NCBI GenBank assembly: GCA_022340615.1
Contig: JAJDNO010000027.1
Coordinates: forward strand, 1-48,479
Direction: 5' to 3'
DNA length: 48,479 bases
Origin: Gallionella sp.
GTDB taxonomy: Bacteria; Pseudomonadota; Gammaproteobacteria; Burkholderiales; Gallionellaceae
The translations under genes were made by a program, and so were the position numbers. The notes below the pieces were generated by a model, which was not told the DNA's origin, did not search any database, and saw only the letters and a list, made by a program, of their open reading frames with translations. Positions 8,303 to 16,441 of this stretch are shown one piece after another. How positions within the stretch are numbered: the stretch's first letter is position 1; every line of letters starts with the position of its first letter.

Positions 8303-9400
8303 TTAGTGCGTTAGCTCTTCGATACGTTGTGAAACTTTTGCGTGATCAAAGTTCGCGAGTTGTCCGGGGTCAAGCTGCAGCGCACGCCGGTAGTATTGAG
8401 CAGCTGGCTTGTTTTGTCCCAGACGATCAAGACTGACGGCCAGGTTGAAAGCCAGTTCCGCACGGTCGGGCGCCAATTTGTATGCGTCAAAATAGGCACG
8501 TTGCGCTTCGGCCCAGCGGGCATGTTCTGCATAGTAATTGCCCAGCGCGAAATGCAGGGAAGACGAGTTTTGCTGTTCATTGAGCAGCATTTTCAGGCGG
8601 CTTTCGCTGTCGTCGTTATTGGACAATGAGGACATTCCCGCATTGGCCACGGCATTGCGCGGATCTAGCGTCAATACCTGCGTGTAATAGTGTGCCGCGA
8701 CGTTGTCCTCGCCGCGATGCTGGGCGATAACGGCCATCCCGAGCAGTGCGTCGGTATTGTTCGAATCCAGGCTGAGCACCTTCAGATACAGTTGCTGTGC
8801 CTGATCGAGTTTTCCGGCGCGGTAAGCAAGATAGGCGTTGTTCAACAGCGGATCGATAGGCGATTCCACGTTTTGCACGATATGCACCGGATTGGTTGCG
8901 CGCGGAGTTGTACTGGCACGATGTGTTGCGGCGCGCCTCGAGCTGCGCGTTTTGGCCGGTTTCGGTGGAACGGATTTGGCAGAAACAATACCGGGTACCA
9001 GATCGCTTTTCGCAGGCAACGGGACCGGAGCGGGTTTGTGCTGCGGCGTGGATGCGATTTTGACGGGGCGCGGCCGGGCTTTGGTCGGGGATATCTCGTA
9101 CCACACGTAACCCCCGCCGGCAGCAAGCAATATGACTGCGCCGACCAGTAGCGCAATCAGCAGGTTGCGGTTGAAGCCGGGGCGCACGGATTGCGCAGAA
9201 CCGGATTTGGCATTGAACAGGTTTTGTCCGGCAAGGCGTGCCTGCTCTTCCGCAATCGCCGTATCCACGCTCGCAGGGGTTTCTTGTGTGGCAGCCGTGT
9301 CGGGATTCGGCTCCAGGCTTAGTTCAAGTCCGGAGGAAGTGTTGCCCTCGCCAGCCTGTGCCTGCTGGGATTTTTTGCGGGCGTCCAGTAGCAGGCTCAT
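8303..9400 (-). CDS. mshN: MshN-like TPR protein with one membrane anchor
   Basis: 365 residues. A cytoplasmic Ala/Glu-rich N-terminus (1-78) is followed by a membrane helix at about 79-101 and a Pro/Lys/Arg-rich linker. Four or more tetratricopeptide repeats run from about residue 195 to the end, for example NAYLAYRAGKLDQAQQLYLK and AELAFNLAVSLDRLGQNKPA. This matches MshN, a periplasmic TPR protein that probably helps place or stabilise the secretin. It lies between mshL (2-base gap) and mshE. Its own ribosome binding site is poor, so translational coupling is likely. Confidence 0.8.
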   Translation of the reverse strand: MSLLLDARKKSQQAQAGEGNTSSGLELSLEPNPDTAATQETPASVDTAIAEEQARLAGQNLFNAKSGSAQSVRPGFNRNLLIALLVGAVILLAAGGGYVWYEISPTKARPRPVKIASTPQHKPAPVPLPAKSDLVPGIVSAKSVPPKPAKTRSSRRAATHRASTTPRATNPVHIVQNVESPIDPLLNNAYLAYRAGKLDQAQQLYLKVLSLDSNNTDALLGMAVIAQHRGEDNVAAHYYTQVLTLDPRNAVANAGMSSLSNNDDSESRLKMLLNEQQNSSSLHFALGNYYAEHARWAEAQRAYFDAYKLAPDRAELAFNLAVSLDRLGQNKPAAQYYRRALQLDPGQLANFDHAKVSQRIEELTH

Positions 9401-9402
9401 GT

Positions 9403-11199
9403 TCAGGGCTTCCCGTAGGCTGATTCGTTAAAGAAGTTCTGATCCGGCAGGCTTTTGCGGAACGCGTCAAAATCGCCGTTGACACTCGCAGTCTTGATTA
9501 CCACCGGACGCAGGAATATCACCAGTTCCGTCTTGGTCGTCTTGTCGTCGCGATTCTGGAACAGGTTGCCAAGCAAGGGTATGTGGCCCAGCAAAGGGAC
9601 CTCGTTGGTGGTCTTGTTCATCTGGTCTTCCATCAGTCCGCCCAGTACCGCGATCTGGTCGTTCTGGATTCTCAGAACCGACTCCATCTCGCGGGTGGAG
9701 GTTTGCGGTATGGCATTTTGTACACCCGCGCAGGTGCCGATACCAAGACACGGATTGGCAAGGGACGGGTTGGGATCATTAACGTAGCCGAGCAGGCGCG
9801 TAATTGACGGGCGAATATTGAGCAGAACCGAATCATTGTCGCTGATTTGCGGCGTCAGGCTCATGGTGAAACCCACCGGCGAGGTTTCCAGGGTAGAGGT
9901 GTAGGTGGGCGGCGTGGACATGGTGCCGGTCAGCGTGTTCACGGTTCCGGGCGTGACCGTCATGGTGAAATACACCAGGTTATCGACCACACGCAGCATC
10001 GCAGTCTGGTTGTTCATTACGCTCAGCGTCGGGCTGGACAGAACCTTGACGTTGCCGAACTGTTCCAGCAGCTGGACCGACGCGGCGATATTGCCTAATT
10101 TCGAGGCGGGATTAATATAGCCTACCGACAAAGCGCCGGAAGTGTTTATGCCAGCCGTGCCGGTTTGACTGAGAGTAAATCCCTTGGTGCCGAGCAGCGC
10201 GCGCGACCAGTCTATCCCTTGCTGGTACTGGTCGTTCAAATTCACCTGGACGATGGTTGCCTCGATCATGACCTGGCGCTCGGCATTTTTCATGACCTGG
10301 TCGATGAACTGCTGGATCTTTTCATGCTGCTTTGCGGTGGCGCGCACCGTGATGATGCCATTCTCCGGATTTGCAATGACTGAAGCCGCCTCGCGGAATG
10401 TGCTGCGCCGGGTAACGGTCATTCCACCCTCTTCGACATTGACCGGGTTTGGACTGTTCTCGATACCGCCCTTGGGAGCAGACTTCTTGGTGCCCGTGGC
10501 GGGCTGGACCCCGGTGCCGGTACTGCTCGCATTGCGTATCTGCTGCACTGATGTTTCGCTGGATCCGGCGGGCAATATCTTGTCGGTCTCGTGAAGGATG
10601 TCCTTGATGTTCTGTGTCAGCGTATCCCAGAACCGGTTTTTGGAAACATCCTTGATGGTCAGCGTGGAGTTGTTGGTTTCGGTGCTGCCGCCCGTTTTTC
10701 CGGCAGCACCGCCGCCCTTCGAGGCATTTGTGATCGTGCTGTCCGACTCGCGTGACATATTCACGTAATCGATCTTGTAATTGTGCAGATAGGGCGTGTC
10801 CGGCATCACGGTCAAAGTGCCGTTGTCCAGTTCGTAGCGCATATCCACCTGGCGGGCAATGCGCGTGAGAATTTGCGGCAGCGTCTGGTTGATCGCGTTA
10901 ATCGTCACAGTCCCTGCAATGCCGGACTGGATGTCTAGGTTGATTTTTGCGTCGCGTGCCAGTGCGAACAGTATCTGCTGCGCAGGAACGTTGGTCACGA
11001 CCACACTGTAGGTGGCGATTTTATTGGCTGGTTTGGGGGGCGGCAGCACGACGCTGTCTTTGATGGGTTGCGGGATGGCGTTTTCTGCCTTGGCGACTGG
11101 CCGTTGCAAGTGTTGATCGGCGGGCTTGATCACCTTGGTCCCGCAACCGGACAGCATCACTCCGATAGCACAGAAATAAACGATGTTGCATGCACGCAT
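9403..11199 (-). CDS. mshL: Outer-membrane secretin MshL (lipoprotein)
   Basis: 598 residues from the ATG at 11199, preceded by AGGGGAA at a good distance. A longer in-frame start at 11259 lies within a repeat and is rejected. The N-terminus is a lipoprotein signal with lipobox LSGC. Next come a secretin N-domain (residues about 50-130, starting VVVTNVPAQQILFALARDAK) and a Gly/Ser/Thr-rich linker. A second N-domain follows with NGIITVRATAKQHEKIQQFI. The secretin core then includes VKVLSSPTLSVMNNQTA, and the end reads VPLLGHIPLLGNLFQNR, a hallmark of the GspD/PilQ/MshL family. It forms the outer-membrane pore through which the pilus emerges. Confidence 0.93.
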   Translation of the reverse strand: MRACNIVYFCAIGVMLSGCGTKVIKPADQHLQRPVAKAENAIPQPIKDSVVLPPPKPANKIATYSVVVTNVPAQQILFALARDAKINLDIQSGIAGTVTINAINQTLPQILTRIARQVDMRYELDNGTLTVMPDTPYLHNYKIDYVNMSRESDSTITNASKGGGAAGKTGGSTETNNSTLTIKDVSKNRFWDTLTQNIKDILHETDKILPAGSSETSVQQIRNASSTGTGVQPATGTKKSAPKGGIENSPNPVNVEEGGMTVTRRSTFREAASVIANPENGIITVRATAKQHEKIQQFIDQVMKNAERQVMIEATIVQVNLNDQYQQGIDWSRALLGTKGFTLSQTGTAGINTSGALSVGYINPASKLGNIAASVQLLEQFGNVKVLSSPTLSVMNNQTAMLRVVDNLVYFTMTVTPGTVNTLTGTMSTPPTYTSTLETSPVGFTMSLTPQISDNDSVLLNIRPSITRLLGYVNDPNPSLANPCLGIGTCAGVQNAIPQTSTREMESVLRIQNDQIAVLGGLMEDQMNKTTNEVPLLGHIPLLGNLFQNRDDKTTKTELVIFLRPVVIKTASVNGDFDAFRKSLPDQNFFNESAYGKP

Positions 11200-11217
11200 G
11201 CTTTTCCCCTTCTTAAA

Positions 11218-11284
11218 TATGCGCTGTAGCCTGATGTATGCGCTGTAGCCTATCAGCATTTTGCTTATCGCTCAATAGGCTACA
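11218..11284. repeat. Direct repeat plus inverted repeat in the mshM-mshL gap
   Basis: The 15-mer TATGCGCTGTAGCCT occurs at 11218-11232 and 11237-11251, a 19-base period. TGTAGCCTAT at 11244-11253 is also inverted as ATAGGCTACA at 11275-11284, leaving a 21-base loop. The element fills most of the 96-base gap upstream of mshL. No run of T follows the inverted repeat, so it is not a classic terminator. A protein-binding site or an mRNA processing hairpin is possible. Confidence 0.6.
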
Positions 11285-11295
11285 TCCGATTCTTT

Positions 11296-12753
11296 TCAAA
11301 AGATGTAAGTTGATGCGGCGAAGGCTTTCTTATATCGCTCGGGCAGATCCTTGATCCCCTCGTGAGCCTGTTCAACCGATGGGTAAGCGCCATAGAGAAC
11401 GCGTATCCCGTTCTTTCCGCCCAGCTTGGCGGGAAGCAGATAAATTTCCTGGAGTACGCCCAGCTTGTCCGCTCGTTTGAGGAAACCTTCTATCCGTTCC
11501 GGATTGATAAAATTGTTGTAATACAACTGGATACTGGCAATCGTCGTTTTCTGTTTGAGCAATAGTTTGCCCGCCTCGAGGCGCTGGTCGAACAGGACTG
11601 TCTTCATCACCTTCGGGCTGCTGCGGGCGGCGGCGGGTGCGGGAGCGGTCACAGCGGCTGCATTTGCAATTTTCGTTTTCTGGTTCCCGGCGGGACTTGC
11701 TGTCGATTCGGCCGGTGGATTGGCTGATGATGCGGGAGGCGTCGCTGTTTGAGTTTTCGCCGATGCGGAATTTTCGACAGGCGCATGATCCGGCGGTGTT
11801 ACAGCCGCTGACGGTGCTGGAGCGGCTGGTGCGGTCGGAGGCGCGGTCGGTCGGGCGAACAGCCACCATGCAGCCAGGCCCAGCAGCAGGACTGCCGCCA
11901 CTGCGCCGCCCAGCAGCAGTTTTTTGTTGCCGAAACGCGAAGCGGAAGGATTGAGTTCGCTGTCGCGCAATGCCGCCTGAACGTGCTCCGGCTTGATGTA
12001 ATAGGTGTCGTCGACGAATGCGGCCAGCAGCGATTTATCGGCGAGGATGTTCACGCGTCGCATCAGTCCCTCGGATGCAGAGGCGATCAGCTTGAGCGCT
12101 CCCTGCGAAAATATATTCGGGCCATGGTAGCCTGCCGCGCGCATCCGGAACATCAGGTAGCTTTCCAGTATGTTGCGCGATAACGGTTGCATGTGGAAGT
12201 GGTGCGCGATGCGGTCCTTTAGCTGGCGCATGTTGGGTTGATCGAGCTTGGCGTTCAGTTCGGGTTGTCCGAACAGCACGATCTGTATCAGTTTTGCATT
12301 GCCCATCTGCAGGTTGTAAATCAGGCGCAATTCCTCCAGCGTTTCCGGCGGCATCGCGTGCGCCTCGTCCACCAGAACGACGACGCGCTTGCCATCGCGC
12401 GCCCTTTCTTCGAGCTTGTTCTGGATGTTCTGCATGATGATGCCGACTCGTTCGCCGTTGATGTTCAGGCCAAGCCCGTCTGCAATCGCATACAGCATTT
12501 CTTCGCGCGACAGGCTGGGGTTGGCCAGATAGATCGCCTCGACGTGCTCCGGGAGTTTTTCCAGCAGCATCCGGCACAGCATGGTTTTGCCGCTGCCGAC
12601 TTCGCCGCTGACCTTGATGATCCCTTCGACTTCGGAAATGGAATAGATCAGCGCGTCAAGAATCTCGCCGCGATTTGCGCCGGAAAAAAAGAACACCGTG
12701 ACCGGCGTGATTCTGAACGGTTGCTCGGAAAGTCCGAAGTGCTCTAGATACAT
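11296..12753 (-). CDS. mshM: ExeA/MshM-type AAA ATPase with transmembrane helix and C-terminal SPOR domain
   Basis: 485 residues. Residues 1-275 are an ExeA-type AAA module starting MYLEHFGLSEQPFRITP. It has Walker A GEVGSGKT at 50-57 and Walker B VVVLVDEAHAMP around 124-135. A membrane helix lies at about 279-300. A long Ala/Pro/Ser/Thr-rich periplasmic linker follows (300-390). The last 85 residues resemble a SPOR peptidoglycan-binding domain (KTTIASIQLYYNNF, then GIRVLYGAYPSVEQAHEGIKDLP). ExeA proteins use ATP and peptidoglycan binding to place the secretin in the cell wall, which fits its position before mshL. Its start overlaps the end of the regulator gene by 10 bases. Confidence 0.88.
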   Translation of the reverse strand: MYLEHFGLSEQPFRITPVTVFFFSGANRGEILDALIYSISEVEGIIKVSGEVGSGKTMLCRMLLEKLPEHVEAIYLANPSLSREEMLYAIADGLGLNINGERVGIIMQNIQNKLEERARDGKRVVVLVDEAHAMPPETLEELRLIYNLQMGNAKLIQIVLFGQPELNAKLDQPNMRQLKDRIAHHFHMQPLSRNILESYLMFRMRAAGYHGPNIFSQGALKLIASASEGLMRRVNILADKSLLAAFVDDTYYIKPEHVQAALRDSELNPSASRFGNKKLLLGGAVAAVLLLGLAAWWLFARPTAPPTAPAAPAPSAAVTPPDHAPVENSASAKTQTATPPASSANPPAESTASPAGNQKTKIANAAAVTAPAPAAARSSPKVMKTVLFDQRLEAGKLLLKQKTTIASIQLYYNNFINPERIEGFLKRADKLGVLQEIYLLPAKLGGKNGIRVLYGAYPSVEQAHEGIKDLPERYKKAFAASTYIF

Positions 12754-14180
12754 GTCTTTGTGTCCTGTACGTTGAGTTTTTCATGTGCGCCGATGCGGCT
12801 GTGCAATGTGGTGCGATTGATGCCAAGCAGCTTGGCGGCTTCGCTGATATTGCCCGCGGCTATTTCCAGCGCGGCGGAAATATACTGGCCTTCCAGTTCG
12901 CGCAGTTGTCCATCCAGGTTGAAATCGCCTTTCTGCAGTTGCTGGATTATCGATGCGGAAGCTCCGCTTGTCTGGACTTGAGCGCGGGTTGCCAGCGGGT
13001 CGAACTCCTCCTGCAATTGTATCTTGTTGATTGCCATGCCCGGAAATTTTGTCGTCAGCCGGATCACGATGTTGCGCAATTCCCGGGTATTGCCGGGGAA
13101 GCTGTATTGTTCCCAGCATTGCAGTGCATCCGGAAGAAGTTCGAAGGGCGGTTGCCCGATCTGGTGGGAATAGTGGGCGCGGAAATGGTTCAGCAAGGTC
13201 AGTTTGTCCGTGCCCAGTTCGCGCAGTGGAGGAACGTTGATCGAGAACACGTTCAGACGGTGGTAAAGGTCTCCCCGAAAGGAGCCGGCCCTGACTTCCT
13301 CACGCAGGTTTCGGTTCGTTGCGGCAATGATCCGTGCGCCGCTTTTGCGCGTCGCGGTCTCCCCGACTCGCTGGTACTCGCCGTTCTCCAGCACGCGCAA
13401 AAGCTTGGTCTGGAGTTCCAGCGGCAGTTCACCGATCTCGTCAAGGAACAGCGTTCCCGATGATGTATCTTCAAAGAATCCCGATTGAGCGCTGGTCGCG
13501 CCGGTAAAGGCACCCTTGCAATAGCCAAACAGGGTGGGTTCGATCAGGGTGGGAGGAATCGCGGCACAGTTCAGTATTTTGAAAGTCGAGTCGGGTTTGC
13601 CCGACAGTTTCTGGATTGCCGCGGCAACCAGTTCCTTGCCGCTGCCCGATTCGCCTTCAATCAATACGGGAAACGGGATCGTTGCGTACATCTCGATCTG
13701 GCTGCGCAGTGCCTGCATCTCGGGGGTCTGTCCGATGAGGCCGAGCAGACGATCGTCCTGATCGCTGTCGCCGGGTATCCTGTCCTGGACCTTGAGCGCA
13801 TCCTGGAGGTATTTCTTTATGTTTTCCGGTGCGCAGGGTTTGGCAATGAAATCGACTGCTCCCAGCGCGCGCGCATGCCGCGCGTTGCTTTGCTCGTCCT
13901 GACCGGAAAGCACGAATATCCTGATCGTTGGCGAGTGCGCCAGCAGTTCGGCGATCAGGTGGAAGCCTTCGTCCGGCCGGTGAGGGACAGGCGGCAATCC
14001 CAGATCAATCAGTGCAAGTTGAGGGGTGCAAGACAATTTGCGCAGAAGGTCGATCGCCGCGACGCGCGATTCGGCTTGATGAACCTGGAAATCGTCACGG
14101 AAAGAGACCGCCAATCCTTCGCGAATCAGCGGGTCATCATCAACGATGATCAGGCTGGGAAGTGCAGATAACTTGTTCAT
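12744..14180 (-). CDS. Sigma-54-dependent response regulator (PrsR-like)
   Basis: 478 residues. The receiver domain (9-130) has acidic residues DDD at 14-16, a likely phosphorylated Asp59 in ALIDLGLPP and Lys114 in FIAKP. The stretch after Asp59 (GLPPVPHRPDEGFHLI) is longer than in NtrC and resembles regulators of PEP-CTERM/exopolysaccharide loci. The AAA domain has Walker A GESGSGKE at 176-183, the sigma-54 contact loop GAFTGA at 223-228 and Walker B GTLFLDE at 242-248. A Fis-type helix-turn-helix ends the protein (NISEAAKLLGINRTTLHSRI). It is the first gene of the pilus operon and probably controls it, perhaps with distant targets. No partner sensor kinase gene is in the window. Confidence 0.85.
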   Translation of the reverse strand: MNKLSALPSLIIVDDDPLIREGLAVSFRDDFQVHQAESRVAAIDLLRKLSCTPQLALIDLGLPPVPHRPDEGFHLIAELLAHSPTIRIFVLSGQDEQSNARHARALGAVDFIAKPCAPENIKKYLQDALKVQDRIPGDSDQDDRLLGLIGQTPEMQALRSQIEMYATIPFPVLIEGESGSGKELVAAAIQKLSGKPDSTFKILNCAAIPPTLIEPTLFGYCKGAFTGATSAQSGFFEDTSSGTLFLDEIGELPLELQTKLLRVLENGEYQRVGETATRKSGARIIAATNRNLREEVRAGSFRGDLYHRLNVFSINVPPLRELGTDKLTLLNHFRAHYSHQIGQPPFELLPDALQCWEQYSFPGNTRELRNIVIRLTTKFPGMAINKIQLQEEFDPLATRAQVQTSGASASIIQQLQKGDFNLDGQLRELEGQYISAALEIAAGNISEAAKLLGINRTTLHSRIGAHEKLNVQDTKTCI

Positions 14181-14198
14181 TTATCTTTCTATAGAGAT

Positions 14199-14227
14199 AC
14201 TTGCCGTGGAGGAGCATAACGGCAAGT
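14199..14227. promoter_or_regulatory. Dyad over the candidate promoter of the pilus operon
   Basis: A perfect 9-base inverted repeat, ACTTGCCGT at 14199-14207 and ACGGCAAGT at 14219-14227, has an 11-base centre. The proposed -10 element of the regulator gene lies in that centre. Such a placement would suit a repressor or autoregulatory site. Binding is inferred only. Confidence 0.45.
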
Positions 14228-14241
14228 GCACGCAATCTCAA
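14213..14241 (-). promoter_or_regulatory. Candidate sigma-70 promoter of the regulator/pilus operon
   Basis: On the minus strand TTGAGA and TATGCT are spaced by 17 bases, about 33 bases upstream of the regulator start at 14180. The divergent mlaF gene begins about 100 bases on the other side, so the 156-base gap must hold promoters for both directions. Not scored by any program. Confidence 0.4.
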
Positions 14242-14336
14242 TAGGGGAATGCAAGATAACCACATCTTGTTCAATAAGTTGGGGATTATCGACCGAGTAG
14301 TTTAAAATGCGGCCATTGGATTTCCGGATTTGAATA

Positions 14337-15143
14337 TTGTCTTCTTCTTCCGCTTTGGTCGAAATTCGCGATCTGCATTTTGCCTATGACAAGCGCGCCG
14401 TTCTGAAAGGTATCAACATGACCTTTCCGAAAGGAAAGCTGATTGCCATCATGGGCTTGAGCGGCTGTGGCAAAACCACGCTGTTGCGCCATATTGGCGG
14501 GGTGCTCAAGCCGACCAGAGGCTATGTCAAGGTGGGCGGCCAGATCATGCACGACCTCGACCAGGATGCGCTGTACGCGATGCGCCGCAAGATGGGCATG
14601 CTGTTCCAGTTTGGCGCGTTGTTCACCGACTTGACGGTCTATGAAAATGTCGCTTTCCAGATGCGTGAACACACCGGTCTTTCCGAAGAGCTGATACGCG
14701 ATCTGGTGCTGATGAAATTGCATGCGGTCGGATTGCGCGGTACTCAGGATCTGTTGCCGTCCGAGCTGTCCGGCGGTATGGCGCGACGCGTCGCGCTGGC
14801 GCGCGCGGTGGCTCTCGACCCGATGCTGATCATGTACGATGAGCCGTTTGCAGGGCTGGACCCGATTTCCATGACGGTCGTTGGCGACCTGGTTCGCCGG
14901 TTGAACGATGCCCTGGGGGCGACTTCGGTGGTGGTGACACACGATGTGCAGGAGTCTTTGAAGATTGTCGACTATGTGTATTTTATGGAGAATGGCGTGA
15001 TTGTGGCGGAAGGCACGGCGGATGAAATCCGGGCTTCGGAAAAGGCGTTCGTCCACCAGTTTGTGCATGGCGAAATGGACGGCCCTTTGCCGTTTCACTA
15101 CCCTGGCGGAGATTACCTCCAGGATTTGGACTTGGGGAACTGA
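14337..15143 (+). CDS. mlaF: Mla phospholipid transport ATP-binding protein MlaF
   Basis: 268 residues with a TTG start at 14337. An ATG 30 bases upstream is in frame but followed by a stop codon, so TTG is the best choice. Walker A GLSGCGKTT is at 40-48. The ABC signature is LSGGMARR, a MlaF/Mkl variant of LSGGQ. Walker B is LIMYDEPFAGLDP, and the switch His is in VVVTHDVQE. MlaF drives the MlaFEDB inner-membrane complex, which moves phospholipids between the inner membrane and the periplasmic carrier MlaC and keeps the outer-membrane lipids asymmetric. First gene of mlaFEDCB. A weak promoter-like TTGGGG/TTTAAA pair lies just upstream. Confidence 0.93.
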   Translation: MSSSSALVEIRDLHFAYDKRAVLKGINMTFPKGKLIAIMGLSGCGKTTLLRHIGGVLKPTRGYVKVGGQIMHDLDQDALYAMRRKMGMLFQFGALFTDLTVYENVAFQMREHTGLSEELIRDLVLMKLHAVGLRGTQDLLPSELSGGMARRVALARAVALDPMLIMYDEPFAGLDPISMTVVGDLVRRLNDALGATSVVVTHDVQESLKIVDYVYFMENGVIVAEGTADEIRASEKAFVHQFVHGEMDGPLPFHYPGGDYLQDLDLGN

Positions 15144-15147
15144 CAAC

Positions 15148-15942
15148 ATGATGTCAGCATTTTTGGAAGTAATCAGGGTGACCGGCCACCGCTCGATCAA
15201 CGCAGTATGGCGAATCGGCATGGCTTCGAGATTCTTTTTTCTCACGCTGGTGTATTCGGGAAACAGCTTTCGGCGTTTCCACCTGATCGTAAAGGAGCTG
15301 TTTTCAACCGGGGTGCTGTCGCTGATCATCATCGTGGTGGCGGGTTTGTTCGTCGGAATGGTGCTGGGACTGCAGGGCTACGAAACGCTCAGACGCTACG
15401 GATCGGAATCAGCGCTGGGAAGCATGGTCGCATTGAGCCTGGTGCGGGAACTGGGGCCTGTGGTCGCTGCATTGCTTTTCGCCAGCCGCGCCGGTTCGGC
15501 CATGACTGCGGAGATCGGGCTGATGAAGGCAACCGAGCAGATCTCCGCAATGGAAATGATGGCGGTCAACCCGATTGCCCGCATCGTCGCCCCGCGCTTC
15601 TGGGCGGGGGTGATATCCATGCCTTTGCTGGCCGCCCTGTTCAGTGCAGTTGGTGTATTCGGGGGCTACTTCGTGGGCGTAATACAGATCGGCGTCGACG
15701 AAGGGTCGTTCTGGTCGCAGATGCAGGCGGCGGTGGATTTCCGCGACGACATCATGAACGGAGTGATCAAGAGCGTGGTATTCGGAACCGTTGTGACGAT
15801 AATCGCGCTGTATGAAGGTTATGATGCGCCGCCCACTGCGGAAGGGGTGTCCGGTGCGACCACACGCACGGTTGTGACTTCTTCGCTGGCGATACTGATG
15901 CTGGATTTTGTGTTGACTGCAATCATGTTTAGAGGGACTTAG
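15148..15942 (+). CDS. mlaE: Mla phospholipid transport permease MlaE
   Basis: 264 residues from the ATG at 15148, four bases after the mlaF stop. A longer frame running back into mlaF is a shadow. Five or so hydrophobic segments are visible, with the family signature LVRELGPVVAALLFASRAGSAMTAEIGLMK cut here as LVRELGPVVAALLF and AGSAMTAEIG. This is the MlaE/TrgB permease domain, the membrane channel part of the MlaFEDB transporter. Gene order and spacing are those of a standard mla operon. Confidence 0.93.
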   Translation: MMSAFLEVIRVTGHRSINAVWRIGMASRFFFLTLVYSGNSFRRFHLIVKELFSTGVLSLIIIVVAGLFVGMVLGLQGYETLRRYGSESALGSMVALSLVRELGPVVAALLFASRAGSAMTAEIGLMKATEQISAMEMMAVNPIARIVAPRFWAGVISMPLLAALFSAVGVFGGYFVGVIQIGVDEGSFWSQMQAAVDFRDDIMNGVIKSVVFGTVVTIIALYEGYDAPPTAEGVSGATTRTVVTSSLAILMLDFVLTAIMFRGT

Positions 15943-15945
15943 GAA

Positions 15946-16416
15946 ATGGAACGGACGACGCTGGATCTTTGGGTGGGTATATTCGTGGTGGCGGGTGTCG
16001 CCGCGCTGACAATGCTGGCGCTGAAAGTAGGGAACCTGGGTACATACAATATGTCGGAGACCTACCAGGTGCATGCCTATTTTACCAATGTGGGTGGCTT
16101 GAAGCCCAAGGCATCGATCAAGAGCGCGGGCGTGCTGGTCGGTCGCGTAACGGGTATCAAGCTGGATACGAAACTCTATGAAGCCGATGTGGAAATGAGC
16201 CTGGACAAGCGCTATCAGTTTCCCAAAGATACCTTCGCGAAGATCCTGACGTCTGGTTTGCTGGGCGAGCAATACATCGGGCTGGAGCCGGGCGGAGACA
16301 GTTTGATGCTGAAAGACGGGGACCAGATCAAGATGACCCAGTCCGCAGTCGTCCTGGAAGACCTGATAGGGAAATTCATCTATAACAAGGCGACGGAACC
16401 CGCCAGCACGAAATAG
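15946..16416 (+). CDS. mlaD: Mla substrate-binding MCE protein MlaD
   Basis: 156 residues. A single N-terminal membrane helix (about 7-27) is followed by an MCE domain with VHAYFTNVGGLKPKASIKSAGVLVGRV in two parts (YFTNVGGLKPKASIKSAG; VLVGRVTGIKL) and a C-terminal LLGEQYIGLEPGG segment. MlaD forms a hexameric ring in the periplasmic leaflet of the inner membrane and guides lipids through its central pore. Starts 3 bases after mlaE. Confidence 0.93.
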   Translation: MERTTLDLWVGIFVVAGVAALTMLALKVGNLGTYNMSETYQVHAYFTNVGGLKPKASIKSAGVLVGRVTGIKLDTKLYEADVEMSLDKRYQFPKDTFAKILTSGLLGEQYIGLEPGGDSLMLKDGDQIKMTQSAVVLEDLIGKFIYNKATEPASTK

Positions 16417-16441
16417 TTATAACCTACAAAAGAGAAATAAC

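Noticed and set aside
14286..15332. A 348-codon minus-strand open frame across mlaF and the mlaE start
   Set aside because: Covers two conserved genes and shows no domain of its own.
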